A DNA stretch of 64,000 bases from RGIG2206 sp045577615. GTDB lineage: Bacteria > Bacillota > Clostridia > Oscillospirales > Acutalibacteraceae. This document shows, piece by piece, positions 33,377 to 40,300 of the stretch. Position numbers and translations under genes: made by a program. The notes beneath the pieces are model-generated. The model was not told the origin of the DNA. It ran no database searches and saw only the letters and a list, made by a program, of their open reading frames with translations. Every line of letters begins with the position of its first letter. Positions within the stretch are counted from its first letter, which is position 1. The DNA lies in assembly GCA_045577615.1 (NCBI GenBank), contig JAZNIT010000047.1, positions 1 to 64,000 on the forward strand. The letters are read 5' to 3'.

Positions 33377-34348
33377 TTACGCCTCCTCCTTCATTGATTT
33401 GAACTGGCTGTTATCGGCCACACCGTCGGTGAGGCGGATAAATACGTCCTCAAGTGACAGCTCGTGAGATACCAGCATAATCACCGGCCAGTTGCGCTCG
33501 GCAAGGCGGCGTGAAATATCGGCGCGAACATCGGCGCCCTCTGCAACCTCGACAATATATTCGTAGGCAGATTGCTCTTTTTTGCCCTGATTGGTTACAT
33601 TGGTAACGCCGGGGATAGCACTGAGCAGCTTTTGCACGTCGTGCTCGGGGCCGTTGACGCGTACTCTCAACGAGGTGTCTTCGGAAAGGCTGCGAGCAAG
33701 CTTATCGGGTGCGCCGTCGGCAATAATCTCGCCCTTGTTGATAACAAGGATGCGCTCACATATTGCCTGAACGTCGGACAGAATGTGTGAGCTGAGAATT
33801 ACGGTGTGGTTGCGGCCCAAGTGAACGATGAGCTTGCGGATTTCGATAATCTGACGGGGGTCAAGACCAACGGTAGGCTCGTCGAGAATAAGCACCTCGG
33901 GGTTGCCGATAAGTGCCTGAGCGATACCGACACGCTGACGGTAGCCCTTTGAAAGATTTTTGATAACGCGGTTATAAACATCGCTGATTTTAACCAGATT
34001 GCAAATCTCTTTGATATGAGCGGTGCGGGGAAGCTTGGCCTTTTTAAGGTCGTACATAAAATTGAGATACTCTTTAACCGTCATATCGGCATAAAGAGGC
34101 GGAATCTCGGGCAGGTAGCCAATGTGGCGCTTTGCCTCGTCAGGATTTTCCAAAATATCAAAGCCCGCAACCGATACCGAGCCGTCGGTGGCAGAAAGGT
34201 AGCCGGTGATAATATTCATAGTGGTTGATTTGCCGGCACCATTGGGGCCCAAAAAGCCAACTATTTCGCCCTTTTTGATGGAAAAGCTGATGTTGTCAAC
34301 AGCCTTGTGGCCGGAATAGCGCTTTGTGAGGTTTTTGACCTCTATCAT
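33377..34348 (-). CDS. ABC transporter ATP-binding protein, GldA-like
   Basis: ATPase of the ABC-2 system (323 residues). Walker A GPNGAGKST, signature LSKGYRQRVGIAQAL, Walker B VLILDEPTVGLD and a C-terminal extension of about 90 residues. The open frame reaches 34447, but GGAGGG six bases before the ATG at 34348 and the conserved MIEVKNLTKRY start settle the coordinates. It is the first gene of the four-gene operon and is preceded by a palindrome pair that may bind a regulator. Confidence 0.9.
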   Translation of the reverse strand: MIEVKNLTKRYSGHKAVDNISFSIKKGEIVGFLGPNGAGKSTTMNIITGYLSATDGSVSVAGFDILENPDEAKRHIGYLPEIPPLYADMTVKEYLNFMYDLKKAKLPRTAHIKEICNLVKISDVYNRVIKNLSKGYRQRVGIAQALIGNPEVLILDEPTVGLDPRQIIEIRKLIVHLGRNHTVILSSHILSDVQAICERILVINKGEIIADGAPDKLARSLSEDTSLRVRVNGPEHDVQKLLSAIPGVTNVTNQGKKEQSAYEYIVEVAEGADVRADISRRLAERNWPVIMLVSHELSLEDVFIRLTDGVADNSQFKSMKEEA

Positions 34349-34387
34349 TTTTATCCCTCCAAAATCGTATGATTTTAAATTACTTTT

Positions 34388-34451
34388 TACAGTGTAGCAA
34401 ACAAATTTGCGAATATTGTAAACGCATTTTGAACATACACTGTACATTATA
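34388..34451 (-). promoter_or_regulatory. Paired operator-like motifs and -10 of the Gld-like operon
   Basis: TACAGTGTA (34388-34396) and its reverse complement TACACTGTA (34436-34444) are 48 bases apart. A TATAAT (34446-34451, minus strand) lies directly beside the second, with only a weak -35. The layout suggests repression, for instance by a GntR/YtrA-type protein, but no such gene is in the window. Confidence 0.45.
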
Positions 34452-34508
34452 ACATACTATATAAAAATAATAAAGAGTTATTTTATCGGTTTTTGTGTTG
34501 ATTTTATT

Positions 34509-34548
34509 AAAACAGCGCACAGTACAAAATCATACTGCGCGCTGTTTT
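34509..34548. terminator. Terminator after the XRE gene
   Basis: AAAACAGCGC and GCGCTGTTTT form the base of an imperfect hairpin (CAGTA/TACTG inside), followed by T runs in both directions. It abuts the XRE stop codon. Confidence 0.75.
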
Positions 34549-34752
34549 TTATTTTTCTTTTCTACCTATAAAATAATCTGCCGACACGTTGTAAAAATCG
34601 CAAAGTTTAATTAAATCTTCTATTTTAAGTTCTGCCCTACCAGTTTCAATATGATTATAACCCTGTTGCGATTTGTTAATGAGACCACCTATCTCAGACT
34701 GAGTTAAATCTCTATCTTCCCTGAGAGCACGCATCCGTTCTCTATAAGTCAT
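34549..34752 (-). CDS. XRE family (Cro/CI-type) repressor
   Basis: This 67-residue protein is almost entirely a lambda-repressor-type helix-turn-helix: ALREDRDLTQSEIGGLINKS, then QQGYNHIETGRAELKIEDLIKL and a short tail (FYNVSADYFIGRKEK). The ATG has AGGTGGATG upstream. It is divergent from the CotH-lipoprotein gene. The 140-bp gap between them carries three copies of one palindrome placed over both promoters. It is therefore very probably the regulator of both genes. Confidence 0.92.
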   Translation of the reverse strand: MTYRERMRALREDRDLTQSEIGGLINKSQQGYNHIETGRAELKIEDLIKLCDFYNVSADYFIGRKEK

Positions 34753-34785
34753 AACTCATCCACCTAATTTTATTAATTGAATAAT

Positions 34786-34864
34786 ATCATACTCATATTT
34801 TGAGTATTGACAAATACTCAGTTTTTGAGTATAATTGCCTATGGTTCACTCAATATTTGAGTAC
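34786..34864. promoter_or_regulatory. Divergent promoters with three XRE operator palindromes
   Basis: Operators follow ATACTCA-N5-TGAGTAT: O1 34789-34807 and O2 34814-34832 are perfect; O3 34846-34864 differs at its outer bases. The plus promoter is a perfect TTGACA (34807-34812), 17 bases, TATAAT (34830-34835), with O2 in its spacer. The minus promoter is TTGTCA (34808-34813), 16 bases, TATGAT (34786-34791), with O1 in its spacer. The two -35 boxes overlap. O3 sits just past the plus start site. Confidence 0.88.
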
Positions 34865-34893
34865 TATATAATATTGTATTAGGAGCGATAACT

Positions 34894-36378
34894 ATGATAA
34901 GAAAAGCGGTTTCTCTATGCTTGGCAATTCTAATGCTTCTCCTTTGCACAGCTTGTACAGAGGGTTTTGACGGAAACTTAAAAATAACGTTAGACACTAA
35001 CGGCGGTACCGTGAGCGGTGACTATTCCGGCGATTTGAACGGCAGCCTGAATATTCAGTTTGGTTCTTCATCAAGTGGTTCTTCAAGTGGGAACGTTTCA
35101 TCTAACAGTTGCGATCACGCTTTCTCTAATCCCACTTGTACTGATGCCGCAATTTGTTCAAAATGCGGCACAACTAACGGTAAACCTTTAGGGCACAATT
35201 ATATTTTGGGCGAATGTGATAGAAGTATTGACGGTAAAATTTGCGGTCATTATAATCCCTCATACTGTCCAAAGCTCTACCTCACGGGCAATATGGACGG
35301 TATGACCAAAAAAAGTGACACCCGCAAAGTTAAAGTAGAATACAGAAGCAGCGATAAAATTGTCGAAGGCACAGCCAAAATAAAAATCCAGGGCACTTCA
35401 AGCTTGGCATATGATAAAAAGAATTACACTATAAATCTGTATGATGACGACAGTTATTCCAACAAGCTTAACGTTAATTTTGGTTGGGGAAAACAGTCAA
35501 AATACTGCCTCAAAGCCAATTGGGTTGATAAAACTCATTCTCGCAACATTGTTACCGCTAAGCTTGCCAGCGAAATGCAAGCAAAATACGGTTTGTTCAA
35601 CGACACACCCAACCACGGTGTAATAGACGGTTACCCCATAGAAATTTATATTAACGGCGAGTTCCACGGTATCTATACCCTGAACATCCCCAAAGATGCA
35701 TGGATGTTCAATATGGATGAGGATAATCCCAACCACATTGTTGTATGTGGTGAGTTTTGGAACCAATCAAACTGGTTCAAAGCCGACCCGAATTTTACAG
35801 ATTGGTCTGTAGAGGTTGGCGAAGAAAATGACGAAACCTTAGCTAAATTAACCCGTTTGTTCTCTTTTATTCAAAACTCCAGCGATAAGGAATTCGTTGA
35901 AAACTTTGATCAATATTTGAATTTAGATGCAACGCTAAACTATTACATAATGTTAGATTATGCGTGGATGCGCGATAATCGTGGTAAAAATATGCTGTTG
36001 GTTACCTATGATGGCAAGGTTTGGTATCCGTCTCTTTACGATATGGACACCTCCTGGGGTCCGTATTGGGATGGAACACTGGAAGATTATGAAAATAGAA
36101 CCCTTACATTATCCTCCAGTTTATTGTTTGAACGTTTAGAAAAATTGTTTAGCAAAGAACTTGCTCAACGTTATTTTGAACTAAACAAAGGAATTTTGTC
36201 AAAAGAGCACATTATGGACACCTTCAACTCATTCTATGCTCAAATCCCCGCGGAATCGTTGGCACGCGAAATTCAAAAATGGGGCACCGACATTCCCGGC
36301 TATGATTTAACGCAAATAGACGGCTATTTGGATGCTGTTATTCCGCAGTTAAACAAAAAATATAACATTTGGAAATAA
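34894..36378 (+). CDS. CotH-type kinase lipoprotein
   Basis: This is a probable secreted protein kinase of the CotH family, whose spore-coat members phosphorylate serines. The 494 residues begin with a lipoprotein signal (LLLCTAC, likely lipidated Cys21). A Ser/Gly linker follows, then a Cys-rich segment (CTDAAICSKCGTTNGKPLGH) typical of Firmicute surface proteins. The kinase-like domain (about 125-490) has KIQGTSSLAYDKKNY, YCLKANWVDKTHSRN and the metal-binding-type YDMDTSWG (Asp383, Asp385). The ATG follows AGGAG. It is under a three-operator XRE switch. No spore-coat substrate gene is adjacent. Confidence 0.88.
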   Translation: MIRKAVSLCLAILMLLLCTACTEGFDGNLKITLDTNGGTVSGDYSGDLNGSLNIQFGSSSSGSSSGNVSSNSCDHAFSNPTCTDAAICSKCGTTNGKPLGHNYILGECDRSIDGKICGHYNPSYCPKLYLTGNMDGMTKKSDTRKVKVEYRSSDKIVEGTAKIKIQGTSSLAYDKKNYTINLYDDDSYSNKLNVNFGWGKQSKYCLKANWVDKTHSRNIVTAKLASEMQAKYGLFNDTPNHGVIDGYPIEIYINGEFHGIYTLNIPKDAWMFNMDEDNPNHIVVCGEFWNQSNWFKADPNFTDWSVEVGEENDETLAKLTRLFSFIQNSSDKEFVENFDQYLNLDATLNYYIMLDYAWMRDNRGKNMLLVTYDGKVWYPSLYDMDTSWGPYWDGTLEDYENRTLTLSSSLLFERLEKLFSKELAQRYFELNKGILSKEHIMDTFNSFYAQIPAESLAREIQKWGTDIPGYDLTQIDGYLDAVIPQLNKKYNIWK

Positions 36379-36380
36379 TA

Positions 36381-36406
36381 AAAAAACTCCCTTCGGGGAG
36401 TTTTTT
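36381..36406 (+). terminator. Terminator of the CotH gene
   Basis: AAAAAACTCCC-TTCG-GGGAGTTTTTT lies two bases past the stop codon and has a stable tetraloop and a T run. Confidence 0.92.
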
Positions 36407-36408
36407 TA

Positions 36409-36437
36409 TTGCTTTTAAAATCAACCTATGGTAAAAT
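36409..36437 (+). promoter_or_regulatory. Promoter of the 36470-37509 genes
   Basis: TTGCTT (36409-36414), 17 bases and TAAAAT (36432-36437) lie just past the CotH terminator and about 33 bases before the first start codon. Confidence 0.6.
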
Positions 36438-36469
36438 CTTTGTATGATGCAGCGGGAGGAGTGACCGGG

Positions 36470-36694
36470 ATGAAAAATAAGAAAAAGCAATATGTGGCGC
36501 CTGTAATTATCACCTCGTTACTTGTAGCTTATTACGCCTTTTATTTTGGCTTTCTGATAAGTCTTATAGGTGGTTTTTGGCGCGTGTTTTTTGGCATTAT
36601 GCCCGTTGCGTTTTCTGCAATTACCATTGCAGTGTGCATAGAAAGAATTAAAGAAATTAAGAAGGGTGACGAAGATGATCTTAGTAAATACTGA
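36470..36694 (+). CDS. Small two-helix membrane protein
   Basis: I do not recognise this 74-residue protein. It has a basic start (MKNKKKQYVAP), two hydrophobic helices separated by a short GGFWR turn, and a charged tail. The start at 36470 follows GGAGGAGTG. The frame's earlier ATG at 36428 lies inside the promoter. Its end overlaps the start of the next gene by 20 bases, so translation is coupled. Confidence 0.6.
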   Translation: MKNKKKQYVAPVIITSLLVAYYAFYFGFLISLIGGFWRVFFGIMPVAFSAITIAVCIERIKEIKKGDEDDLSKY

Positions 36695-36992
36695 TTATAT
36701 CAGCGGCAAGGAGTTTGAAATGCTGGGCCTTGTTAAGGGCAGCACTATCCATTCAAAGCACCTTGGCAAGGATATTATGCAAAGCTTTAAGACTCTGGTG
36801 GGTGGTGAGCTTAAGAGCTATAACGAAATGATGAACGAGGCCCGTGCCATTGCCACCAAAAGAATGGTTGCAGAGGCCGAGGCTTTGGGCGCCGACGCCA
36901 TTGTGAATGTGCGCTATGCATCCTCTGCCGTTATGCAGGGAGCCGCCGAGGTTATTGCCTACGGCACCGCCGTTAAGTTTGTAAACGGCTAA
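36675..36992 (+). CDS. YbjQ/UPF0145 family protein
   Basis: Small cytoplasmic protein of the YbjQ (UPF0145, 'heavy-metal-binding') family; its biological role is unproven. The 105 residues show the family core GSTIHSKHLGKDI, LKSYNEMMNEARAIATKRM, AEALGADAIVNVRYASS and a C-terminal VIAYGTAVKF strand. The ATG at 36675 is spaced correctly from AAGGGTGA. A GTG three codons earlier overlaps that site. It lies in a three-gene unit with a small membrane protein and a kinase-like gene. Confidence 0.88.
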   Translation: MILVNTDYISGKEFEMLGLVKGSTIHSKHLGKDIMQSFKTLVGGELKSYNEMMNEARAIATKRMVAEAEALGADAIVNVRYASSAVMQGAAEVIAYGTAVKFVNG

Positions 36993-36996
36993 GGCT

Positions 36997-37509
36997 ATGG
37001 TTGTATTGATTTCGGGTGCGTCCCACGTGGGCAAAACGGCGCTCGCTCAGCGGTTGCTTGAAAAATATCACTACCCCTATCTGTCCATAGACCACTTGAA
37101 AATGGGGCTTATTCGCAGTGGTCAGACCGACCTCACCCCCTTAAGCGAGGATGAAAGGCTGACGGAATATCTGTGGCCCATTGTCAGGGAAATGATTAAA
37201 ACCGCCATCGAAAACAAGCAAAATCTAATTGTTGAGGGGTGCTATATTCCCTTTGATTGGAGCAAGGATTTTGAGGCGGAATACAGGGATGAAATCAGGT
37301 TTTTCTGCCTTGCGATGAGTGAAAATTACATTAAAAATCACTTTGAGGACATAAGGGGCTTTGCCTGCGTTATTGAGTCCCGTCTTTATGATAACTGCAC
37401 CCTTGAGGATGTGCTTAAGGATAACAAGGCTGTGATTGAAATGGCGGCAAATGCAGGGGTCCAATGCACCGTTATTGACGACAAATACGAAATAAATATA
37501 GAGCTTTAA
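36997..37509 (+). CDS. P-loop kinase-like protein
   Basis: Probable small-molecule kinase of unknown substrate. The 170 residues have a Walker A of GASHVGKT (residues 7-14), a DHLKMGLIR segment like the acceptor region of adenylate-kinase-type and 2-phosphoglycerate-kinase-like enzymes, and a beta-strand ending NLIVEGCYIP, like the Walker B strand of these enzymes. It starts four bases after the YbjQ gene with only a weak ribosome site (TAAGG), so it probably depends on coupling. Its terminator is interrupted by a hairpin array. Confidence 0.75.
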   Translation: MVVLISGASHVGKTALAQRLLEKYHYPYLSIDHLKMGLIRSGQTDLTPLSEDERLTEYLWPIVREMIKTAIENKQNLIVEGCYIPFDWSKDFEAEYRDEIRFFCLAMSENYIKNHFEDIRGFACVIESRLYDNCTLEDVLKDNKAVIEMAANAGVQCTVIDDKYEINIEL

Positions 37510-37514
37510 AACAG

Positions 37515-37902
37515 CAAAAAAGCAGATGGAAAAGGCTACTTCTCATAAAGATGATTAAAACCTCGATGAATTTCATCGAGGTTTTTCATATGCTTATCAA
37601 AAAGAACCAGCATCGCATTTGTAAGAACAAATGCTGCTTTTTGGGTGATACCCAAACCCTTTTAACAACAAACAAGAAAGAAAAGTGGTATTCTTTGCTG
37701 TGCAAAGAGTGATATTTTCACTTTGTGAAAGTGATATTACTCCCTCTGGTCGTAGTGATATTTTATTCGCCCTAAAAACTGTCCGAAGGACAATATCACT
37801 TGGCGAAAGCCAAATATAACTGCGAAGCAATAGAACTCGCCTTTGGCGAATAAAACTGGGAGACTTCCCTTAGAGAAGTCTCCCAAACCATCTGCTTTTT
37901 TG
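37515..37902. repeat. Symmetric hairpin array lying between terminator arms
   Basis: The outer arms CAAAAAAGCAGATGG (37515-37529) and CCATCTGCTTTTTTG (37888-37902) are perfect complements 358 bases apart. Inside lie the hairpins CCTCGATGAA/TTCATCGAGG, AGCATCGCATTTG/CAAATGCTGCT and TTTGGGT-GAT-ACCCAAA. A chain follows whose spacers read AGTGATATT three times and AGTGGTATT once on the left. On the right they become AATATCACT, AATATAACT, AATAGAACT and AATAAAACT. It ends with GGGAGACTT...AAGTCTCCC. No gene is credible here. Confidence 0.8.
37557..37586 (+). terminator. Hairpin inside the array, terminator-like
   Basis: AAAACCTCGATGA and TCATCGAGGTTTT pair around three bases and are followed by T. 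It probably ends the transcript of the P-loop kinase gene, 48 bases after its stop. Confidence 0.6.
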
Positions 37903-37958
37903 TTTTGCGGCTGCCTTCTTGGATAGTGTGCATATCCTTGAAGGCAGCCTTTTTCGGT

Positions 37959-39251
37959 TTATCTGAAATAGGTGAATGCGTATTTGGTGCCGGTACAGTT
38001 GGGTACCGAATATTCGCAGTTTGACCAGTCGTGGTTGAGCTCGTTCATTCTTGCTGAGGTAAGGTTGAAATAGGTGTGATATGCCTCGTTAGGGTCGCCG
38101 CCGATGGGGTCGTCAAAGGTGATGTCACACATATACCACTCACCGTCAAGCTGAACGCAGTTCCACTTGTGGCCGCCGCCTGCGGTGCCTACCACACCGG
38201 TGCAACGGATGCCTGCATAGAGGCAGAGGGTTTGGAATGCTTCGGAGTAGGATTCGCAAACGCCATACTTATTAACAAGAATGCCGTAGGCTGTCCAGTT
38301 ATCCTCGGCAAGGCCGTCCCACTGTGCGCCAAGGTTGTAGTAGCTATCCAAAAGGATGCGGTCGTAGATAAGTTTTTCTTTCCATACGTCGGGGGCGTTG
38401 GCGGGGATTGTGCTCAAAATGCGCTTGGCTTCGTTTTCAAAGGTTTGCTTTTTGGCTCTGATCTTGCTCTTAAGCTCGTCGGTCAGCTCGCCATAGCCGT
38501 AGCCGCAGTAGTCGCCCTGCTCATTGCTAACAGAATAGACGAATCTGAGGGTGCCCGTGCCATTGCCGTTGTTGTATATGGCCACGGTGTTGGAAAGGTA
38601 AAAGTGCTCGGGGTTGTCAAACATATAGATGAAATAGATAAAGTAGTTTTTGTTTTCGGTCAGGTCGGTATGGATGGTGGCCGTTCTTTCATCAAGAGCG
38701 TTTACGGCTGCATCTATCTGACGGTACCACTCTTTTTGCTCGGCAGTGAGAATGGAGTAAAGGTAACGCTTGGTATAGTGAAGCTTTTGGTGGCTCTGAC
38801 CGGTGGTATAGGTGTAGGTGCGGGGAGTTTCTTCCTGCTTGGGAGTCTCGGGAGCTGATGAGGTTTCGTCCTTGTCGGGAGTAGGCTTGGGATCGGTAGG
38901 CTTTACCAAATCATCGATGGTGGGAATGGCGGGAGTAACCGATTGGTCAGAATCGTCGTCGGGTGAAGGGGTTTGCATATCAACGATAAGGTGGCCGTCA
39001 TCTGTCTCGGTTTCAGATGTTTTGTAGTCACTGTCCTCCAGCTTTTCAACGAAATCGTCGAAATCGGTTACTCCGTCAAAAGATATGGAAGAGGAGGAAT
39101 CGGTTTCATCCATATCGGTGTCTGCTTCGGTATTGGCTTCTGCCAATTGCTCAAGATTGTCGATGTCGCTTGCAGCGCCGCCTGCGCCGCCGCATGACGT
39201 AAGGGAAAGGAGAATGATGATGACTGAAATAATTGATATAAGTTTTTTCAT
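37959..39251 (-). CDS. Lipoprotein with transglutaminase-like domain
   Basis: Exported protein of 430 residues. Signal peptide with lipobox LTSC (Cys20), then a long acidic, Ser/Thr/Pro-rich spacer (about 25-140) and a transglutaminase-like cysteine-protease fold. The triad is visible: Cys332 in YGVCESYSEAF, His361 in GGHKWN and Asp376 in CDITFDDP. These domains may cleave or cross-link peptides; the substrate is not evident. It is last in a minus-strand group after two small genes (39291-39517 and 39630-39797) and follows the frameshifted peptide gene by 39 bases, so it is probably transcribed with it. Confidence 0.88.
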   Translation of the reverse strand: MKKLISIISVIIILLSLTSCGGAGGAASDIDNLEQLAEANTEADTDMDETDSSSSISFDGVTDFDDFVEKLEDSDYKTSETETDDGHLIVDMQTPSPDDDSDQSVTPAIPTIDDLVKPTDPKPTPDKDETSSAPETPKQEETPRTYTYTTGQSHQKLHYTKRYLYSILTAEQKEWYRQIDAAVNALDERTATIHTDLTENKNYFIYFIYMFDNPEHFYLSNTVAIYNNGNGTGTLRFVYSVSNEQGDYCGYGYGELTDELKSKIRAKKQTFENEAKRILSTIPANAPDVWKEKLIYDRILLDSYYNLGAQWDGLAEDNWTAYGILVNKYGVCESYSEAFQTLCLYAGIRCTGVVGTAGGGHKWNCVQLDGEWYMCDITFDDPIGGDPNEAYHTYFNLTSARMNELNHDWSNCEYSVPNCTGTKYAFTYFR

Positions 39252-39290
39252 TTTAATTACCTCTTTTAATTTATTTTTATAAGTTTTTGA

Positions 39291-39517
39291 TTAGCGTTCT
39301 TTTTTGCCTATGCCGGTTATTCCGTCGGGAATATCGATGTTGCTGTCGATAATATCTACCAGCTGCTCTAACCAGTTTTTTGCATCCTCGGTGTTGGCCG
39401 TTTCGGTTTGAACGGTGCCGAAGGATTGAACCACGTCGGAGATTATATCTTTTGCAGGCTCGGTGGTTGCAAGTCCAAGAATGGCTAACATTGCGATGGC
39501 GAGAATGGTTTTTTCAT
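39291..39517 (-). pseudogene. Small secreted peptide gene with one-base frameshift after the start
   Basis: An ATG at 39515-39517 with AGAGGTAAT upstream is followed by six A residues, and the frame stops after ten codons. With one more A it would read MKKTILAIAMLAILGLATTE and continue to the TAA at 39291, giving a 75-residue protein with a classic signal peptide and an acidic mature part (WLEQLVDIIDSNIDIPDG). The only intact frame begins at a Met inside the signal peptide (39491) without a ribosome site. A slippery A tract, a decayed gene or a sequencing error are the options. Confidence 0.6.
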
Positions 39518-39550
39518 TTTTGATTACCTCTTTTAGTTTAAATTTTTTTG

Positions 39551-39615
39551 GGGTTTCACTGCCTTACGTTAATAAGGGGGATCTGAGTTTTGCATTGGTT
39601 TTACCTTTTTCAAAA
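39551..39615 (-). repeat. Conserved leader motif, copy 1
   Basis: Upstream of the frameshifted peptide gene. It aligns base for base with 39842-39906. On the minus strand the best-kept blocks are AAAACC and, 14 bases later, ATCCCCCT-AT, then GTAAGG. The fixed spacing looks like a promoter or protein-binding site rather than chance. Confidence 0.5.
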
Positions 39616-39629
39616 TTTTTTTAAATTTT

Positions 39630-39797
39630 TTAATCGGGCGGCGGAGGAGATAATCCGTTGTGTTTATTGATTACTGATGCACAAACATTTTTCCATATAT
39701 CCGCTGCCGTTTTTTGGTCAAGAGCGTTTCTGCGTTTATCCTCTTCAAAAAGATAGTACAGATTGTAATGCTCTTTTGGTGGTACGGCACTCGTCAC
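39630..39797 (-). CDS. Small hypothetical protein (55 residues)
   Basis: I do not recognise this protein. A GTG at 39797 with AAAGGA ten bases upstream opens 55 codons. They read in part PPKEHYNLYYLFEEDKRRN and ALDQKTAADIWKNVCASVIN, ending in SPPPPD. The composition is protein-like, with an aromatic, charged helix and no signal peptide. It has the same upstream leader motif as the secreted-peptide gene that follows and is likely in one transcript with it and the transglutaminase lipoprotein. Confidence 0.5.
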   Translation of the reverse strand: MTSAVPPKEHYNLYYLFEEDKRRNALDQKTAADIWKNVCASVINKHNGLSPPPPD

Positions 39798-39820
39798 ATT
39801 TCTGACTTCCTTTCAAATAA

Positions 39821-39873
39821 AATCCCCTTAATCAGTAGGAAGGGTTTTCGTCCTTACACTGATTAGGGGGATT
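39821..39873. promoter_or_regulatory. Hairpin in the leader of the 55-residue gene
   Basis: AATCCCCTTAATCAGT (39821-39836) pairs with ACTGATTAGGGGGATT (39858-39873), with further TAGGA/TCCTT pairing inside. It overlaps leader motif copy 2 and could act as an attenuator or as a terminator. Confidence 0.5.
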
Positions 39874-39906
39874 CAACTTTTTGTTAGGTTTTAAGTTTTT
39901 GAAAAA
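39842..39906 (-). repeat. Conserved leader motif, copy 2
   Basis: Second copy of the 65-bp motif at 39551-39615, 290 bases away in the same orientation, placed upstream of the 55-residue gene. AAAACC, 14 bases and ATCCCCCT are kept exactly. Confidence 0.5.
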
Positions 39907-39943
39907 ATTTTATTTTTATTTTCATCAAAAAATATACCCCCTA

Positions 39944-39973
39944 TTGACAATATACCCCCGCGGGGTATATCAT
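39944..39973 (+). promoter_or_regulatory. csoR promoter and copper-type operator
   Basis: TTGACA (39944-39949), an 18-base spacer and TATCAT (39968-39973) form the promoter. The palindrome TATACCCC-CGC-GGGGTATA (39951-39969) fills the spacer. G/C-tract dyads like this are the known operators of CsoR/RcnR proteins, so autoregulation is expected. A further ATATACCCCC lies at 39932-39941. Confidence 0.88.
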
Positions 39974-39991
39974 ATATTCAGGAGGTGCGAT

Positions 39992-40288
39992 ATGGATAAC
40001 GCTTGTTGTAATAAAAAGACCAAAAGAGGCCCTGATGAGAAAAAATTGATAATCAATAGGCTAAACAGAATAAGCGGTCAAATTAACGGAATAACAAAAA
40101 TGGTTGAGAATGATGCATACTGTAACGATGTTTTGGTTCAACTGTCTGCTGTTAAAAATTCTGTTAAGAGCCTGTCGTCGCACATTTTGGAAAACCACTT
40201 GTATACATGTGTAACCAGAGATTTGGAAAACGGCGATTTGGATGCTATTGACGAATTGATCAGTTTGTTCAAAAGATTTAACCAATAA
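39992..40288 (+). CDS. csoR: CsoR-type metal-sensing repressor
   Basis: Helical repressor (98 residues) of the CsoR/RcnR family that releases DNA on binding Cu(I) or a related metal or sulfur ligand. The Cys-His-Cys ligand set of CsoR is visible (YCNDVLVQLSAVKNSV, then ENHLYTC), and the His argues for copper rather than the persulfide sensor CstR. The ATG at 39992 has GGAGGTG upstream; the open frame's earlier ATG lies before the promoter. The operator overlaps its own promoter. It is followed after 12 bases by a Cys-rich small protein. No copper ATPase is adjacent. Confidence 0.9.
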   Translation: MDNACCNKKTKRGPDEKKLIINRLNRISGQINGITKMVENDAYCNDVLVQLSAVKNSVKSLSSHILENHLYTCVTRDLENGDLDAIDELISLFKRFNQ

Positions 40289-40300
40289 GGAGGTGCTAAA

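Noticed and set aside
37597..37830. 77-codon minus-strand frame in the second hairpin array
   Set aside because: It lies wholly within mirrored hairpins and has no ribosome site.
37515..37902. CRISPR array at the second hairpin cluster
   Set aside because: Same reasons: mirrored short words and self-paired intervals, no cas genes.
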